Source: Cytobacillus firmus
GTDB lineage: Bacteria; Bacillota; Bacilli; Bacillales; Cytobacillaceae
DNA: 39,121 bases
NCBI RefSeq assembly: GCF_023715565.1
Contig: NZ_JAMBOJ010000045.1
Coordinates: 1-39,121 of the forward strand
Direction of reading: 5' to 3'
The position numbers and the translations under genes are program-made. Each line of letters opens with the position of its first letter. Position 1 is the stretch's first letter. Below are positions 32,283 to 39,121 of this stretch, piece after piece. The notes under the pieces were generated by a model. It did not search any database and was not told the origin of the DNA. It saw only the letters and a list, made by a program, of their open reading frames with translations.

Positions 32283-33233
32283 TTGGAGAGAATAGCTGTC
32301 CTTGGATGCGGCACGATGGGCCATTCAATTGCGCTTAATGCGGCTTGGGCCGGACTGAGCGTAACCATGCAGGGCATCAGTGACAACGACCTGGAACAGG
32401 GCTGGACCAATATGCTGAAGAAGCTTGAGGTTATGCTCAATAACGGTATTTTATCCGAATCGGAAGCTGGCCACATTAAGGAAAATATTAAAATGACTGT
32501 CTCTGTTGAAGAAGCAGTTCAGGGTGCTACTTTCGTGATTGAAGCTGTACCGGAAAACATTCAGTTAAAGATTGACTTATTTAAGCGTCTCGACACTCTA
32601 TGTGCTCCCGATGTCATTCTTGCAAGCAATACTTCCGGACTTAGTCCAACGGAGATTGCTTCAGAGACTGCTCACCCGGAGCGTACGGTAGTGACACACT
32701 TCTGGAATCCGGCTCATCTGATTCCGCTTGTCGAAGTTGTCCGCGGTGAGAAGACCGGCGATGAAGCAGTGGAAAGGTCCTTTCAGCTGTTAAAGCAAAT
32801 GAAGAAAAAGCCGATTGAAGTGAAAAAAGAGATTCCCGGTTTTGTCGGCAATCGCCTTCAATATGCCCTATTCCGTGAAGCCCAGTACCTTTTGGAGGAA
32901 GGCATCGCGAGTAAAGAAGATATTGATGATGCCGTTACTTACGGAATTGGACGCAGGCTGCCGGTTTCAGGCCCGCTGATGACGGCCGATATGGGCGGGC
33001 TGGATGTATTCTCCGCTATCTCGGATTATCTGTTCCGGCATTTGTCCAGTGCAGAGCAATCTTTGCCGGCACTAAAAAAGCTTGTGTCTGAACAGAAGCT
33101 CGGCGATAAAACGGGTGAAGGCTACTACAAGTGGGATGAGGCATTTTCCAAAGAATACAATCAGAAAAGGGAAGCTGAGCTGATCCGCTTCTTAAAGAAG
33201 GATCTGGGAATCCCTGAGGGAGAAATGGTATGA
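32283..33233 (+). CDS. 3-hydroxyacyl-CoA dehydrogenase-family NAD-dependent dehydrogenase
   Basis: Protein of 316 residues, TTG start after GGTGAG. N-terminal Rossmann fold (IAVLGCGTMGHSIALNAAWAGLSV), VIEAVPENIQLK and SNTSGLSPTEIA, then HFWNPAHLIPLVEVVRG and GFVGNRLQYALFREAQYLLEEG of the helical C-terminal domain. HFWNPAHL and the domain length resemble the carnitine/gulonate-type hydroxyacid dehydrogenases more than the CoA-dependent fatty acid enzymes. First gene of a cluster with an SDR, a HisD-family enzyme and a permease, so it probably oxidises a hydroxyl group of a polyol- or hydroxyacid-type substrate. It overlaps the SDR gene by ATGA. Confidence 0.8.
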   Translation: MERIAVLGCGTMGHSIALNAAWAGLSVTMQGISDNDLEQGWTNMLKKLEVMLNNGILSESEAGHIKENIKMTVSVEEAVQGATFVIEAVPENIQLKIDLFKRLDTLCAPDVILASNTSGLSPTEIASETAHPERTVVTHFWNPAHLIPLVEVVRGEKTGDEAVERSFQLLKQMKKKPIEVKKEIPGFVGNRLQYALFREAQYLLEEGIASKEDIDDAVTYGIGRRLPVSGPLMTADMGGLDVFSAISDYLFRHLSSAEQSLPALKKLVSEQKLGDKTGEGYYKWDEAFSKEYNQKREAELIRFLKKDLGIPEGEMV

Positions 33234-33991
33234 GAAACTTTCCGGATCTTAAGAATAAATCCGTTATCGTGACTGGAGGAAGCAAAGGAATTGGCAGAGA
33301 TATCGCCATTTCCTTTGCCGAAAACGGTGCGAAGGTTGTGATCGTGGGGAGAGATGAAGAGGCACTCCGCCAGACAGCCGATGAGCTGAAAAAAATTAAT
33401 ACTAATAGCTATTATGTTTCCGCTGATTTGAACAATGTCTCAGAGATTAAAAGAATGACAGAAGCAGCAGTGGATTATATGGGCTCACTCGATGTGCTGA
33501 TCAATAACGCCGGAATTAACAGGGCCAAGCCTGCCATGGAAGTGACGGAAGAGGATTGGGATCTGACGCTAGACACCAATTTGAAGGCGGCGTTTTTCTG
33601 CAGCCAGAAAGCAGCCGAGTATATGATCCATAATCAATCCGGCAAGATTGTCAACATTGCTTCCCAGATGGCGTTTGTCGGCTACTATAAACGGGCGGCC
33701 TATTGTGCAAGCAAGGGAGGCATGGTGCAGCTGACGAAAGCACTTGCGGTGGAATGGGCATCATATGGAATCAATGTAAACGCGGTGGCTCCAACCTTTA
33801 TCGAAACCGAGCTGACTTCAAAGATGTTTGAGGACAAGGAATTTGAAAAGGAAGTCTATGGAAGAATTCCGCTTGGAAAACTTGCAGATCCAGGAGATGT
33901 TTCCGCAGCTACCCTATTCCTGTCTTCCAATCTATCAAAGTTTATTACAGGCGATACGATAAAAGTAGATGGCGGATGGACAGCCATTTAA
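33230..33991 (+). CDS. Short-chain dehydrogenase/reductase
   Basis: Protein of 253 residues, translationally coupled to the preceding gene (ATGA overlap). Classical SDR: VTGGSKGIGRDIA (cofactor site, about 14-26), NNAGIN (about 91-96), catalytic Ser in NIASQMAF, YCASKGG (Tyr/Lys) and NAVAPTFIETEL, ending KVDGGWTAI. An NAD(P)-dependent alcohol or ketone oxidoreductase, similar in layout to gluconate 5-dehydrogenase or HpsO-type enzymes. Substrate follows from the cluster and is not proven. Confidence 0.88.
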   Translation: MRNFPDLKNKSVIVTGGSKGIGRDIAISFAENGAKVVIVGRDEEALRQTADELKKINTNSYYVSADLNNVSEIKRMTEAAVDYMGSLDVLINNAGINRAKPAMEVTEEDWDLTLDTNLKAAFFCSQKAAEYMIHNQSGKIVNIASQMAFVGYYKRAAYCASKGGMVQLTKALAVEWASYGINVNAVAPTFIETELTSKMFEDKEFEKEVYGRIPLGKLADPGDVSAATLFLSSNLSKFITGDTIKVDGGWTAI

Positions 33992-34003
33992 TTTTGCGGA
34001 TGT

Positions 34004-34019
34004 TTGCATACGTATTCAA
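34004..34019 (+). promoter_or_regulatory. Second LacI-type operator before the HisD-family gene
   Basis: TTGCATACGTATTCAA, one base away from the perfect palindrome at 32236. It lies 27 bp before the next start codon in the 54-bp gap after the SDR gene. It may mark an internal promoter or act as a roadblock or looping site. Confidence 0.72.
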
Positions 34020-34045
34020 AAAATAAAAACAGGAGTGATATTTAA

Positions 34046-35329
34046 ATGGCAACTTTCCTAAAACAGGGCAAAAATGATCAAGAGGTACAGGAAGCAGATG
34101 TGAAAGTAAGAGAATCGGTAAGCGCCATTCTTAAAAATATTGAAGAAAACGGAGATGAAGAAGTTCGCAAGCTTTCCGAGCAATTTGATAAATGGTCTCC
34201 GGAGCAATTCAGATTAACTGACGAGCAAATCCAGGAAATCGTATCATCTGTACCCGAACAAACAATCAATGACATTAAATTTGCACAGGAACAAATTCGC
34301 AATTTCGCCGAGCATCAAAAAGCAGCACTGCAGGACATTGAAGTAGAAACTTTGCCTGGCGTGTTTCTTGGACACAAAAATATTCCGGTAAACAGCGTCG
34401 GCTGCTATATTCCCGGCGGACGATACCCGATGGTTGCTTCCTCCCACATGAGTGTTCTCACTGCTAAGGTGGCAGGCGTTAAGCGCGTGATTGCCTGCAC
34501 ACCTCCGATTAAAGGAGAAATTCCTTCGGCAACCGTAGCCGCGATGCACCTTGCAGGCGCTGACGAGATTTACCTGCTCGGTGGAATCCAGGCGATGGGT
34601 GCGATGGCCATCGGGACAGAAACGATCGAGCCAGTTGATATGCTTGTTGGACCTGGAAATGCGTTTGTAGCGGAAGCGAAGCGCCAATTATACGGAAGAG
34701 TAGGAATCGACCTGTTTGCTGGCCCGACTGAGGTTTTGGTCATTGCGGATGAAACATCCGATGCTGAAATCATTGCAACCGATCTATTGGGGCAGGCAGA
34801 GCATGGACCTAACTCTCCGGCATGCCTGATTACAACTTCAGAGAAACTGGCGAACGAAACAGTGGCAGAAATCGAACGCCAGCTGGAGACTCTTCCAACA
34901 GCAGAGGTTGCAGGGGCTGCATGGAAGGATTATGGTTCTATCATTCTTGTAGACAGCCTGGAGGAAGCTGTAGTGGAGGCGGATAAACTGGCTTATGAGC
35001 ATGTGGAAATTTTAACGGAAGATCCGAATTACTTTCTTGAAAACATGACAAACTACGGTGCACTTTTCCTGGGGCCAGAAACAAATGTGGCTTACGGGGA
35101 TAAAGTAATCGGTACGAACCACACGCTTCCGACGAAAAAGGCAGCCCGCTACACTGGCGGCCTATGGGTTGGCAAATTCCTGAAAACATGCACATACCAG
35201 AGAACAACTCCGGAGGCGAGCGCAAAAATCGGTGAATATGCATCCCGTCTATGCGACCTTGAGGGCTTTAAAGGACACCAGGCCCAGGCTGACCTTCGTG
35301 TGAAGCGCTACAGCAGTCTCGTGAAGTAA
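34046..35329 (+). CDS. Histidinol-dehydrogenase-family enzyme, HpsN (sulfopropanediol 3-dehydrogenase)-like
   Basis: Protein of 427 residues after AGGAG. It has the HisD fold and catalytic set: Gln250 and His253 (QAEHG), Glu318-His319 (YEHVE), Asp352 (GDKVIGTNH) and His411 (GHQAQADLR). The spacing between Asp352 and His411 equals that of the E. coli zinc ligands. Segments [23 protein letters not shown] (about 114-136) and [26 protein letters not shown] (about 357-382) are, from memory, like HpsN, which oxidises 2,3-dihydroxypropane-1-sulfonate to sulfolactate. No histidine biosynthesis gene is near; the neighbours are catabolic. The substrate may be another diol or polyol, since no sulfolactate-degrading gene is in this cluster. 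Confidence 0.8.
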   Translation: MATFLKQGKNDQEVQEADVKVRESVSAILKNIEENGDEEVRKLSEQFDKWSPEQFRLTDEQIQEIVSSVPEQTINDIKFAQEQIRNFAEHQKAALQDIEVETLPGVFLGHKNIPVNSVGCYIPGGRYPMVASSHMSVLTAKVAGVKRVIACTPPIKGEIPSATVAAMHLAGADEIYLLGGIQAMGAMAIGTETIEPVDMLVGPGNAFVAEAKRQLYGRVGIDLFAGPTEVLVIADETSDAEIIATDLLGQAEHGPNSPACLITTSEKLANETVAEIERQLETLPTAEVAGAAWKDYGSIILVDSLEEAVVEADKLAYEHVEILTEDPNYFLENMTNYGALFLGPETNVAYGDKVIGTNHTLPTKKAARYTGGLWVGKFLKTCTYQRTTPEASAKIGEYASRLCDLEGFKGHQAQADLRVKRYSSLVK

Positions 35330-35337
35330 GCAAAATC

Positions 35338-35346
35338 TGTTATAAT
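35338..35346 (+). promoter_or_regulatory. Extended -10 promoter of the second LacI gene
   Basis: TGTTATAAT, a perfect extended -10 (TGnTATAAT), just after the HisD-family stop codon. No good -35. It would give the regulator its own basal transcription. Confidence 0.5.
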
Positions 35347-35380
35347 TTCTCTGTCTAGATCAAGGCAGGAGGAACACGCG

Positions 35381-36385
35381 TTGAAAAATAAAAAAGTGAC
35401 AGCCATGGATGTCGCCCGATTGGCAGGCGTTTCGCAATCGAGCGTATCCCGGGCTTTTAGTGAAAATTCAAGTATCGCACCTAAAAAGAAAAAACTGATT
35501 TTGGATGCTGCCGAACAGCTTGGATATCAGCCGAATGCCATAGCACGGGGCCTGATCACGAATCAGTCCCGCATTATTGGAGTTGTTATGCGGAATATCC
35601 AGAACCCTTTTTATCCGGAAATCCTCGATAAATTTTACAGCAGGCTGGCCGAAAAAGGGTACAAGGTTATGTTCATCAACTCCCAGAATAACGAGATCCA
35701 AGAGGATGAAGTGAGCCATTTAATTGAATACAGCGTTGAGGGAGCCATCATTACAGATGCGCTTTTGACCTCATCGACTGTACAGAAGTTTACCCGCAAT
35801 GGCATCTCGGTCGTCCTGTTTAACCGATATGTGAACGATTCCTTAAGCAGTGCTGTTGTATGCGATAACTTTGCTGCCGGGAAAAAGATTGGGCACTACC
35901 TGATAGAAAAAGGACATGAAAATCTCGCCTTTATCTCCGGACCGATGAATACATCAACAACAGTTGATCGAAAAAATGGCTTCCAGGAAGCTTTAGCAGA
36001 GCACGGCATCTCTTCCTTTTTAACCGAAAACGGCCTTTATTCATATGAAGGGGGATTTGCTGCTGCCAGAAATCTGCTGGAACAGGATAAAAAGATAGAT
36101 GCCATCTTCTGTGCAAATGATATATCTGCTTTTGGCGCCATGGATTATCTGAAAAAACAGGGCGTCAGAGTCCCTGAGGATATCTCTATTGTAGGCTTTG
36201 ACAATGTGGCGATGTCAGATTGGTCATCTTATGAATTAACCACCTGGCACCAGCCGATTGACGAAATGGTCGATTATTCGATTAATCTTCTTTTGGAGCA
36301 TATTAAAGGGGATACGGACACCCCTGAAATCCAAAGATTAAAAGGTCATTTGGTGGAAAGAGGATCAGTAGCGGACAGAAGGTAA
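35381..36385 (+). CDS. LacI-family transcriptional regulator of the dehydrogenase cluster
   Basis: Protein of 334 residues, TTG start after AGGAGGA. Helix-turn-helix TAMDVARLAGVSQSSVSRAF (7-26) and hinge GYQPNAIARGL, then an effector domain (IIGVVMRNIQNPFYPEILD, FCANDISAFGAMDYL, ISIVGFDN). Two operators TTGNATACGTATTCAA upstream of the cluster have the form bound by such proteins, so it is the probable local repressor, released by the substrate or an intermediate. The gene sits inside the cluster before the permease. Confidence 0.9.
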   Translation: MKNKKVTAMDVARLAGVSQSSVSRAFSENSSIAPKKKKLILDAAEQLGYQPNAIARGLITNQSRIIGVVMRNIQNPFYPEILDKFYSRLAEKGYKVMFINSQNNEIQEDEVSHLIEYSVEGAIITDALLTSSTVQKFTRNGISVVLFNRYVNDSLSSAVVCDNFAAGKKIGHYLIEKGHENLAFISGPMNTSTTVDRKNGFQEALAEHGISSFLTENGLYSYEGGFAAARNLLEQDKKIDAIFCANDISAFGAMDYLKKQGVRVPEDISIVGFDNVAMSDWSSYELTTWHQPIDEMVDYSINLLLEHIKGDTDTPEIQRLKGHLVERGSVADRR

Positions 36386-36424
36386 TGGAGAGAAGGTGTG
36401 GGTTTTCGGGATAGGAGGCATTTT

Positions 36425-37735
36425 ATGCTAAGTATGATCGGATTGCTAGGGGGCATCGGGCTTCTCATCTATTTGACGATGAGAGGGATGAACCTGCTGC
36501 TTGCTGCCCCCCTTTCAGCTTTTATTGTTGCAATATTCAGTGGATTGCCGATTTTTCCTCAGCTGGCAGGCGAGGGAGAGGTCAATTTTCTGACCAATTA
36601 TATGGACGGATTTGCCGGATTTATTACATCCTGGTATTTGATGTTCTTATTCGGGGCCATTTTCGGAAAACTTATGGAAGACAGCGGAGCAGCGGACAGT
36701 GTTTCCAAATGGATAATCGATAAAATTGGTATGAAACGGGCAGCATTAGCTGTTGTTATTGCCTGTGCGGTCTTAACCTATGGCGGCGTAAGTCTGTTTG
36801 TTGTTGCCTTTTCTGTCTATCCAATGGCATTGAGCCTATTTAAGGAAGCCAACCTGCCAAGAAGGTTCATTCCGGCAGCTCTTGCCTTCGGTTCGACTAC
36901 ATTTACAATGACATCAGCCGGCTCCCCGGAAATCCAAAACTGGATTCCGATTGAGTTCCTGGGCACTTCCCCATATGCTGCCTGGGAAGTCAGCTTAATT
37001 GTCGCTGTCTTTATGATGGCATTTGGATACTGGTGGCTGAAGAAAATGATTAACAAGGCGATTAACAATGGAGAAAAATTTGAGGCAAGAGAAACAGATT
37101 CTGCACTAATCCGTGAAAACTTGCCGAACCCATTATTAAGCATGGTACCGCTTTTGGTCGTCCTTGTGATTTCATTTATTTTTCATGACTCATTAGCACA
37201 GTCAGCCTTAATTATTGCCTTATTGAGCGGCTGCTTTGCAACCTACTTTCTTAATCTTAAGTATTTCACAAATGTATGGGGGGCTGTATCTGAAGGAACC
37301 ATTGGCGCATTGATTGCCATTGCTAATACATCTGCAGTAGTTGGCTTTGGCGGTGTGGCTAAAGCAACCCCTGCCTTTGCAAGTGCGGTTGATGCCATGA
37401 CCAGCATTCCGGGCAGCCCATTAATCGGGGGAGCCCTGGCTGTAGCCGTCATTGCCGGCCTGACCGGATCTGCTTCCGGCGGCCAATCGATTGCTTTGCC
37501 GCTTCTGGCTCCGCATTATCTGGATATGGGTGTCAATGCAAGTGAACTTCACCGTGTGGTAGCAATATCATCCGGATCAATTGATTCCCTGCCGCATGGC
37601 GGTTACGTTGTGACAACCATCCGGGCAATCTGCGGCGAGTCCCATAAGGATGCATACCCGGCATTTGGCGCATTGACTGTGATTGTGCCGATACTTGGTG
37701 TTATTTTAGCGGTCATTTTATTTTCAGTTTTCTAA
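36425..37735 (+). CDS. GntP-type permease
   Basis: Protein of 436 residues from ATG at 36425, six bases after AGGAGG; an upstream in-frame GTG at 36398 precedes that site. About 11-12 membrane segments with GntP-family stretches: FLFGAIFGKLMEDSGAADSVS, AALAFGSTTFTMTSAGSPEIQN, AVIAGLTGSASGGQSIALPLLAP and SGSIDSLPHGGYVVTTIRAICG. Family members import gluconate, hydroxybutyrate and other hydroxyacids by proton symport. Last gene of the cluster; it probably imports the substrate of the dehydrogenases. Confidence 0.9.
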   Translation: MLSMIGLLGGIGLLIYLTMRGMNLLLAAPLSAFIVAIFSGLPIFPQLAGEGEVNFLTNYMDGFAGFITSWYLMFLFGAIFGKLMEDSGAADSVSKWIIDKIGMKRAALAVVIACAVLTYGGVSLFVVAFSVYPMALSLFKEANLPRRFIPAALAFGSTTFTMTSAGSPEIQNWIPIEFLGTSPYAAWEVSLIVAVFMMAFGYWWLKKMINKAINNGEKFEARETDSALIRENLPNPLLSMVPLLVVLVISFIFHDSLAQSALIIALLSGCFATYFLNLKYFTNVWGAVSEGTIGALIAIANTSAVVGFGGVAKATPAFASAVDAMTSIPGSPLIGGALAVAVIAGLTGSASGGQSIALPLLAPHYLDMGVNASELHRVVAISSGSIDSLPHGGYVVTTIRAICGESHKDAYPAFGALTVIVPILGVILAVILFSVF

Positions 37736-37856
37736 ATGGCTTTAGCAGAAAGGCAGAGGGGTTTAAGACATAAGGGTTCCGTTTTGCGGTCCTATTCTAA
37801 AAAATATGCAACGAAATGACAGACTTATGACATCCCAAATGGCATATAAAAAAGCA

Positions 37857-37890
37857 AAACTCGCCCCGAAACTGGGCGAGTTTTTTTATA
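37857..37890 (+). terminator. Terminator of the dehydrogenase cluster
   Basis: AAACTCGCCC-CGAAACT-GGGCGAGTTT followed by TTTTATA. A-rich 5' flank allows some action in both directions. Confidence 0.93.
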
Positions 37891-37978
37891 AATTCCGGTT
37901 CTTTTTAAACTAAAGCCCCCGTTTATTTAATAGCAATAGGTAAGACTTTGATGTAATCTCCATCTTTTCCCCTGCTCC

Positions 37979-38012
37979 ACACCCAACGTGCGATTTTCAC
38001 CGCATTAGGCGT
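37979..38012 (-). ncRNA. Group II intron domain V
   Basis: Exactly 34 nt. Lower stem of nine pairs (ACGCCTAAT with GTTGGGTGT, G-U pairs included), AC bulge, upper stem GCGGT/ATCGC and a GAAA tetraloop. Aligned to a standard domain V, the catalytic triad at positions 2-4 is CGC instead of the more frequent AGC. Confidence 0.85.
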
Positions 38013-38026
38013 TCCATCTTATTCTT

Positions 38027-39121
38027 TTAGACTAAAGCAATTAAATTACAAACTTTACGGAATTGGTTTAGTTTCTTCAGTTGTTTTCCATCCAATTGAA
38101 GAATGTTCCTATATCGTTCAATCGTCGTTTCATTAGTAGCATGGATTAATCTATGTACATCTTCATGTACGATTACAAGATTGCTAAATTCATCTGTCCC
38201 CCCCATATGTCGGGGTAACTTATGGTGACAGTGCAGCTTATCGGATGTCAAAAATTCCCCTGTTACAGCACATTTTCCTAGTTGCATAGAGTACCTTGAA
38301 ATTTTGTTATCTGCAAATTCTAAGTTGTCTTTACCGTAAGGTATTTGTAACATCTTGTTTATTTCTATGGCAATGTCAGCCCTAAGATTTTGATGAAGTT
38401 TAAGCCTTCCTTCTTTTGTATAGTCACATATATCTTGACTGAAGTTCATGGCATTACTTGTTTGTGTATCTCCGAAGAGAAATAAATGCAAACCAGCAAT
38501 TTTATATGTTTTGAAATTATTCTTATGAAGTCTCTTGTATGTTTCCGATGGATTAATGGGTTTTCCATATTTCCCAATTGATTTTAGACGATTATACATG
38601 GTTTTCGTTAGACGATAGGCTATTTTTCCAAAGTCAATATTTACATGAGTTGCAATTTTAAAGTAATTTTTTATTCCGAGAATATAAGAGTTATAATCCA
38701 AAACAGTTTTTGGCGTTGGCTTATTTTGAATCTCGCGAATTAAATATCTAAGTTTATCTAGTATGTTTTTCTTCTTTTTATCCATAATATGTGTATTGGC
38801 TACATATTTATTACGCTTGGATACTGCTTTAATAGAAAAACCTAGAAAATCAGATTTTCTCTTTCTTAGATTAGTAATCGCTGATTTCTCGGAAGATACA
38901 TCAAGGTTTAATTGATTTTTTAGGTATTCTTTGGTGGCGTGATGTATTCTTATAGCTGATTCATGAGAATTTGTGAAAATCTTGAAGTCATCCACATATC
39001 TGATGATATACATTTGTTTGAGATTCGTTTTCTTTAACGCTCTAGTCTTACTATTAGGTGCATAAGAATGTTTTAGTTTTAAGCATTCCCATTGGTTAGC
39101 TATCCACCAATCTAAATCATT
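38027..39121 (-). CDS. Group II intron-encoded reverse transcriptase/maturase with HNH endonuclease (partial)
   Basis: The frame is open from the window edge (39121, NDLDWWIANQWE) to the stop at 38027, 364 residues; the N-terminal RT half is missing, so the ATG at 39013 is not the true start. Seen: RT active-site motif IIRYVDDFKIF, FLGFSI after it, a maturase (X) region with basic helices (RLTKTMYNRLKSIGKYG), and an HNH nuclease CAVTGEF ... HCHHKLPRHMGGTDEFSNL ... HEDVHRLIH at the C-terminus. Such proteins splice the intron and reverse-transcribe it into a new site, with HNH cutting the second strand. The HNH domain speaks against class C introns. Confidence 0.9.
   Translation of the reverse strand, partial: NDLDWWIANQWECLKLKHSYAPNSKTRALKKTNLKQMYIIRYVDDFKIFTNSHESAIRIHHATKEYLKNQLNLDVSSEKSAITNLRKRKSDFLGFSIKAVSKRNKYVANTHIMDKKKKNILDKLRYLIREIQNKPTPKTVLDYNSYILGIKNYFKIATHVNIDFGKIAYRLTKTMYNRLKSIGKYGKPINPSETYKRLHKNNFKTYKIAGLHLFLFGDTQTSNAMNFSQDICDYTKEGRLKLHQNLRADIAIEINKMLQIPYGKDNLEFADNKISRYSMQLGKCAVTGEFLTSDKLHCHHKLPRHMGGTDEFSNLVIVHEDVHRLIHATNETTIERYRNILQLDGKQLKKLNQFRKVCNLIALV

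Larger units (their letters stand above)
37931..39121 (-). mobile_element. Group II intron, 3' portion
   Basis: On the minus strand: C-terminal part of an RT-maturase gene, then 14 nt later a good domain V (37979-38012), then a domain VI-like hairpin (AGCA ... TGCT, about 37932-37976). The 3' splice end is therefore near 37929-37931, just past the terminator of the permease gene. The 5' part lies beyond the window. Confidence 0.82.

Noticed and set aside
34046-35329. Biosynthetic histidinol dehydrogenase hisD
   Set aside because: No other his genes are present; the neighbours are a permease, catabolic dehydrogenases and a LacI regulator, and the sequence resembles HpsN.
38027-39013. Complete 328-residue RT protein starting at 39013
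   Set aside because: The frame continues upstream to the window edge with RT-like sequence; the YVDD motif would otherwise lie at the very N-terminus.

Overview
The window looks like chromosomal DNA of a Bacillaceae bacterium, most like the Cytobacillus/Mesobacillus/Neobacillus group (genus by inference). Base composition is low to moderate GC, ribosome binding sites are strong AGGAGG types, TTG and GTG starts are common, and LacI-type regulators, extended -10 promoters and U-tailed terminators are frequent. Most of the window is a string of catabolic gene clusters separated by unusual intergenic repeat arrays.

Layout. 1-620: an array of CTATTTGCA elements spaced 20-21 bp. 702-4855 (minus): a TslA-like type VII lipase toxin gene, its TilA-like (DUF1672) immunity lipoprotein gene, and a decayed second tilA copy. 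5021-5303: a 52-bp tandem repeat. 5559-12027 (plus): a LacI regulator, an amylo-alpha-1,6-glucosidase-like glycosidase and an ABC sugar importer (binding protein plus two permeases, no ATPase), with CCGAAACGTTTCGG-type operators. 12354-18557 (minus): a likely sulfonate operon (Fe-alcohol dehydrogenase, sulfoacetaldehyde acetyltransferase Xsc, TRAP binding protein, fused TRAP permease) behind a good sigma-54 promoter. A divergent PAS/AAA+/Fis sigma-54 activator lies at 18725-20212.

20393-28978 (plus): a p-aminobenzoyl-glutamate-type cluster. It holds abgA, abgB (broken by one frameshift), abgT, a second abgA, an M20 carbamoylase-type amidohydrolase and an unusual winged-helix regulator. A second, diverged 52-bp array sits between abgB and abgT. 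29248-30138: a diiron acyl-ACP desaturase. 30146-31043: five 181-193 bp macro-units, each a terminator-like hairpin plus six CTATTTGCA elements. 31136-31492: a small SpoIIAA-like protein. 31647-32061: two more CTATTTGCA arrays in the opposite orientation. 32283-37735 (plus): a 3-hydroxyacyl-CoA-dehydrogenase-fold enzyme, an SDR, a HisD-family dehydrogenase resembling sulfopropanediol dehydrogenase HpsN, a LacI regulator and a GntP-type permease, with two TTGNATACGTATTCAA operators and a cre. 37931-39121 (minus): the 3' end of a group II intron, with domain V and an RT-maturase-HNH protein running off the window.

The least explained signal is the CTATTTGCA system. About 70 copies lie in four arrays, phased at two helical turns, often in blocks of six. 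The arrays have a polarity: a hairpin at the head and, in three of them, a GTTCACA-like tail. The 52-bp hairpin repeat is a second, independent family. Functional assignments rest on motifs and neighbourhood read by eye; no database search was possible.
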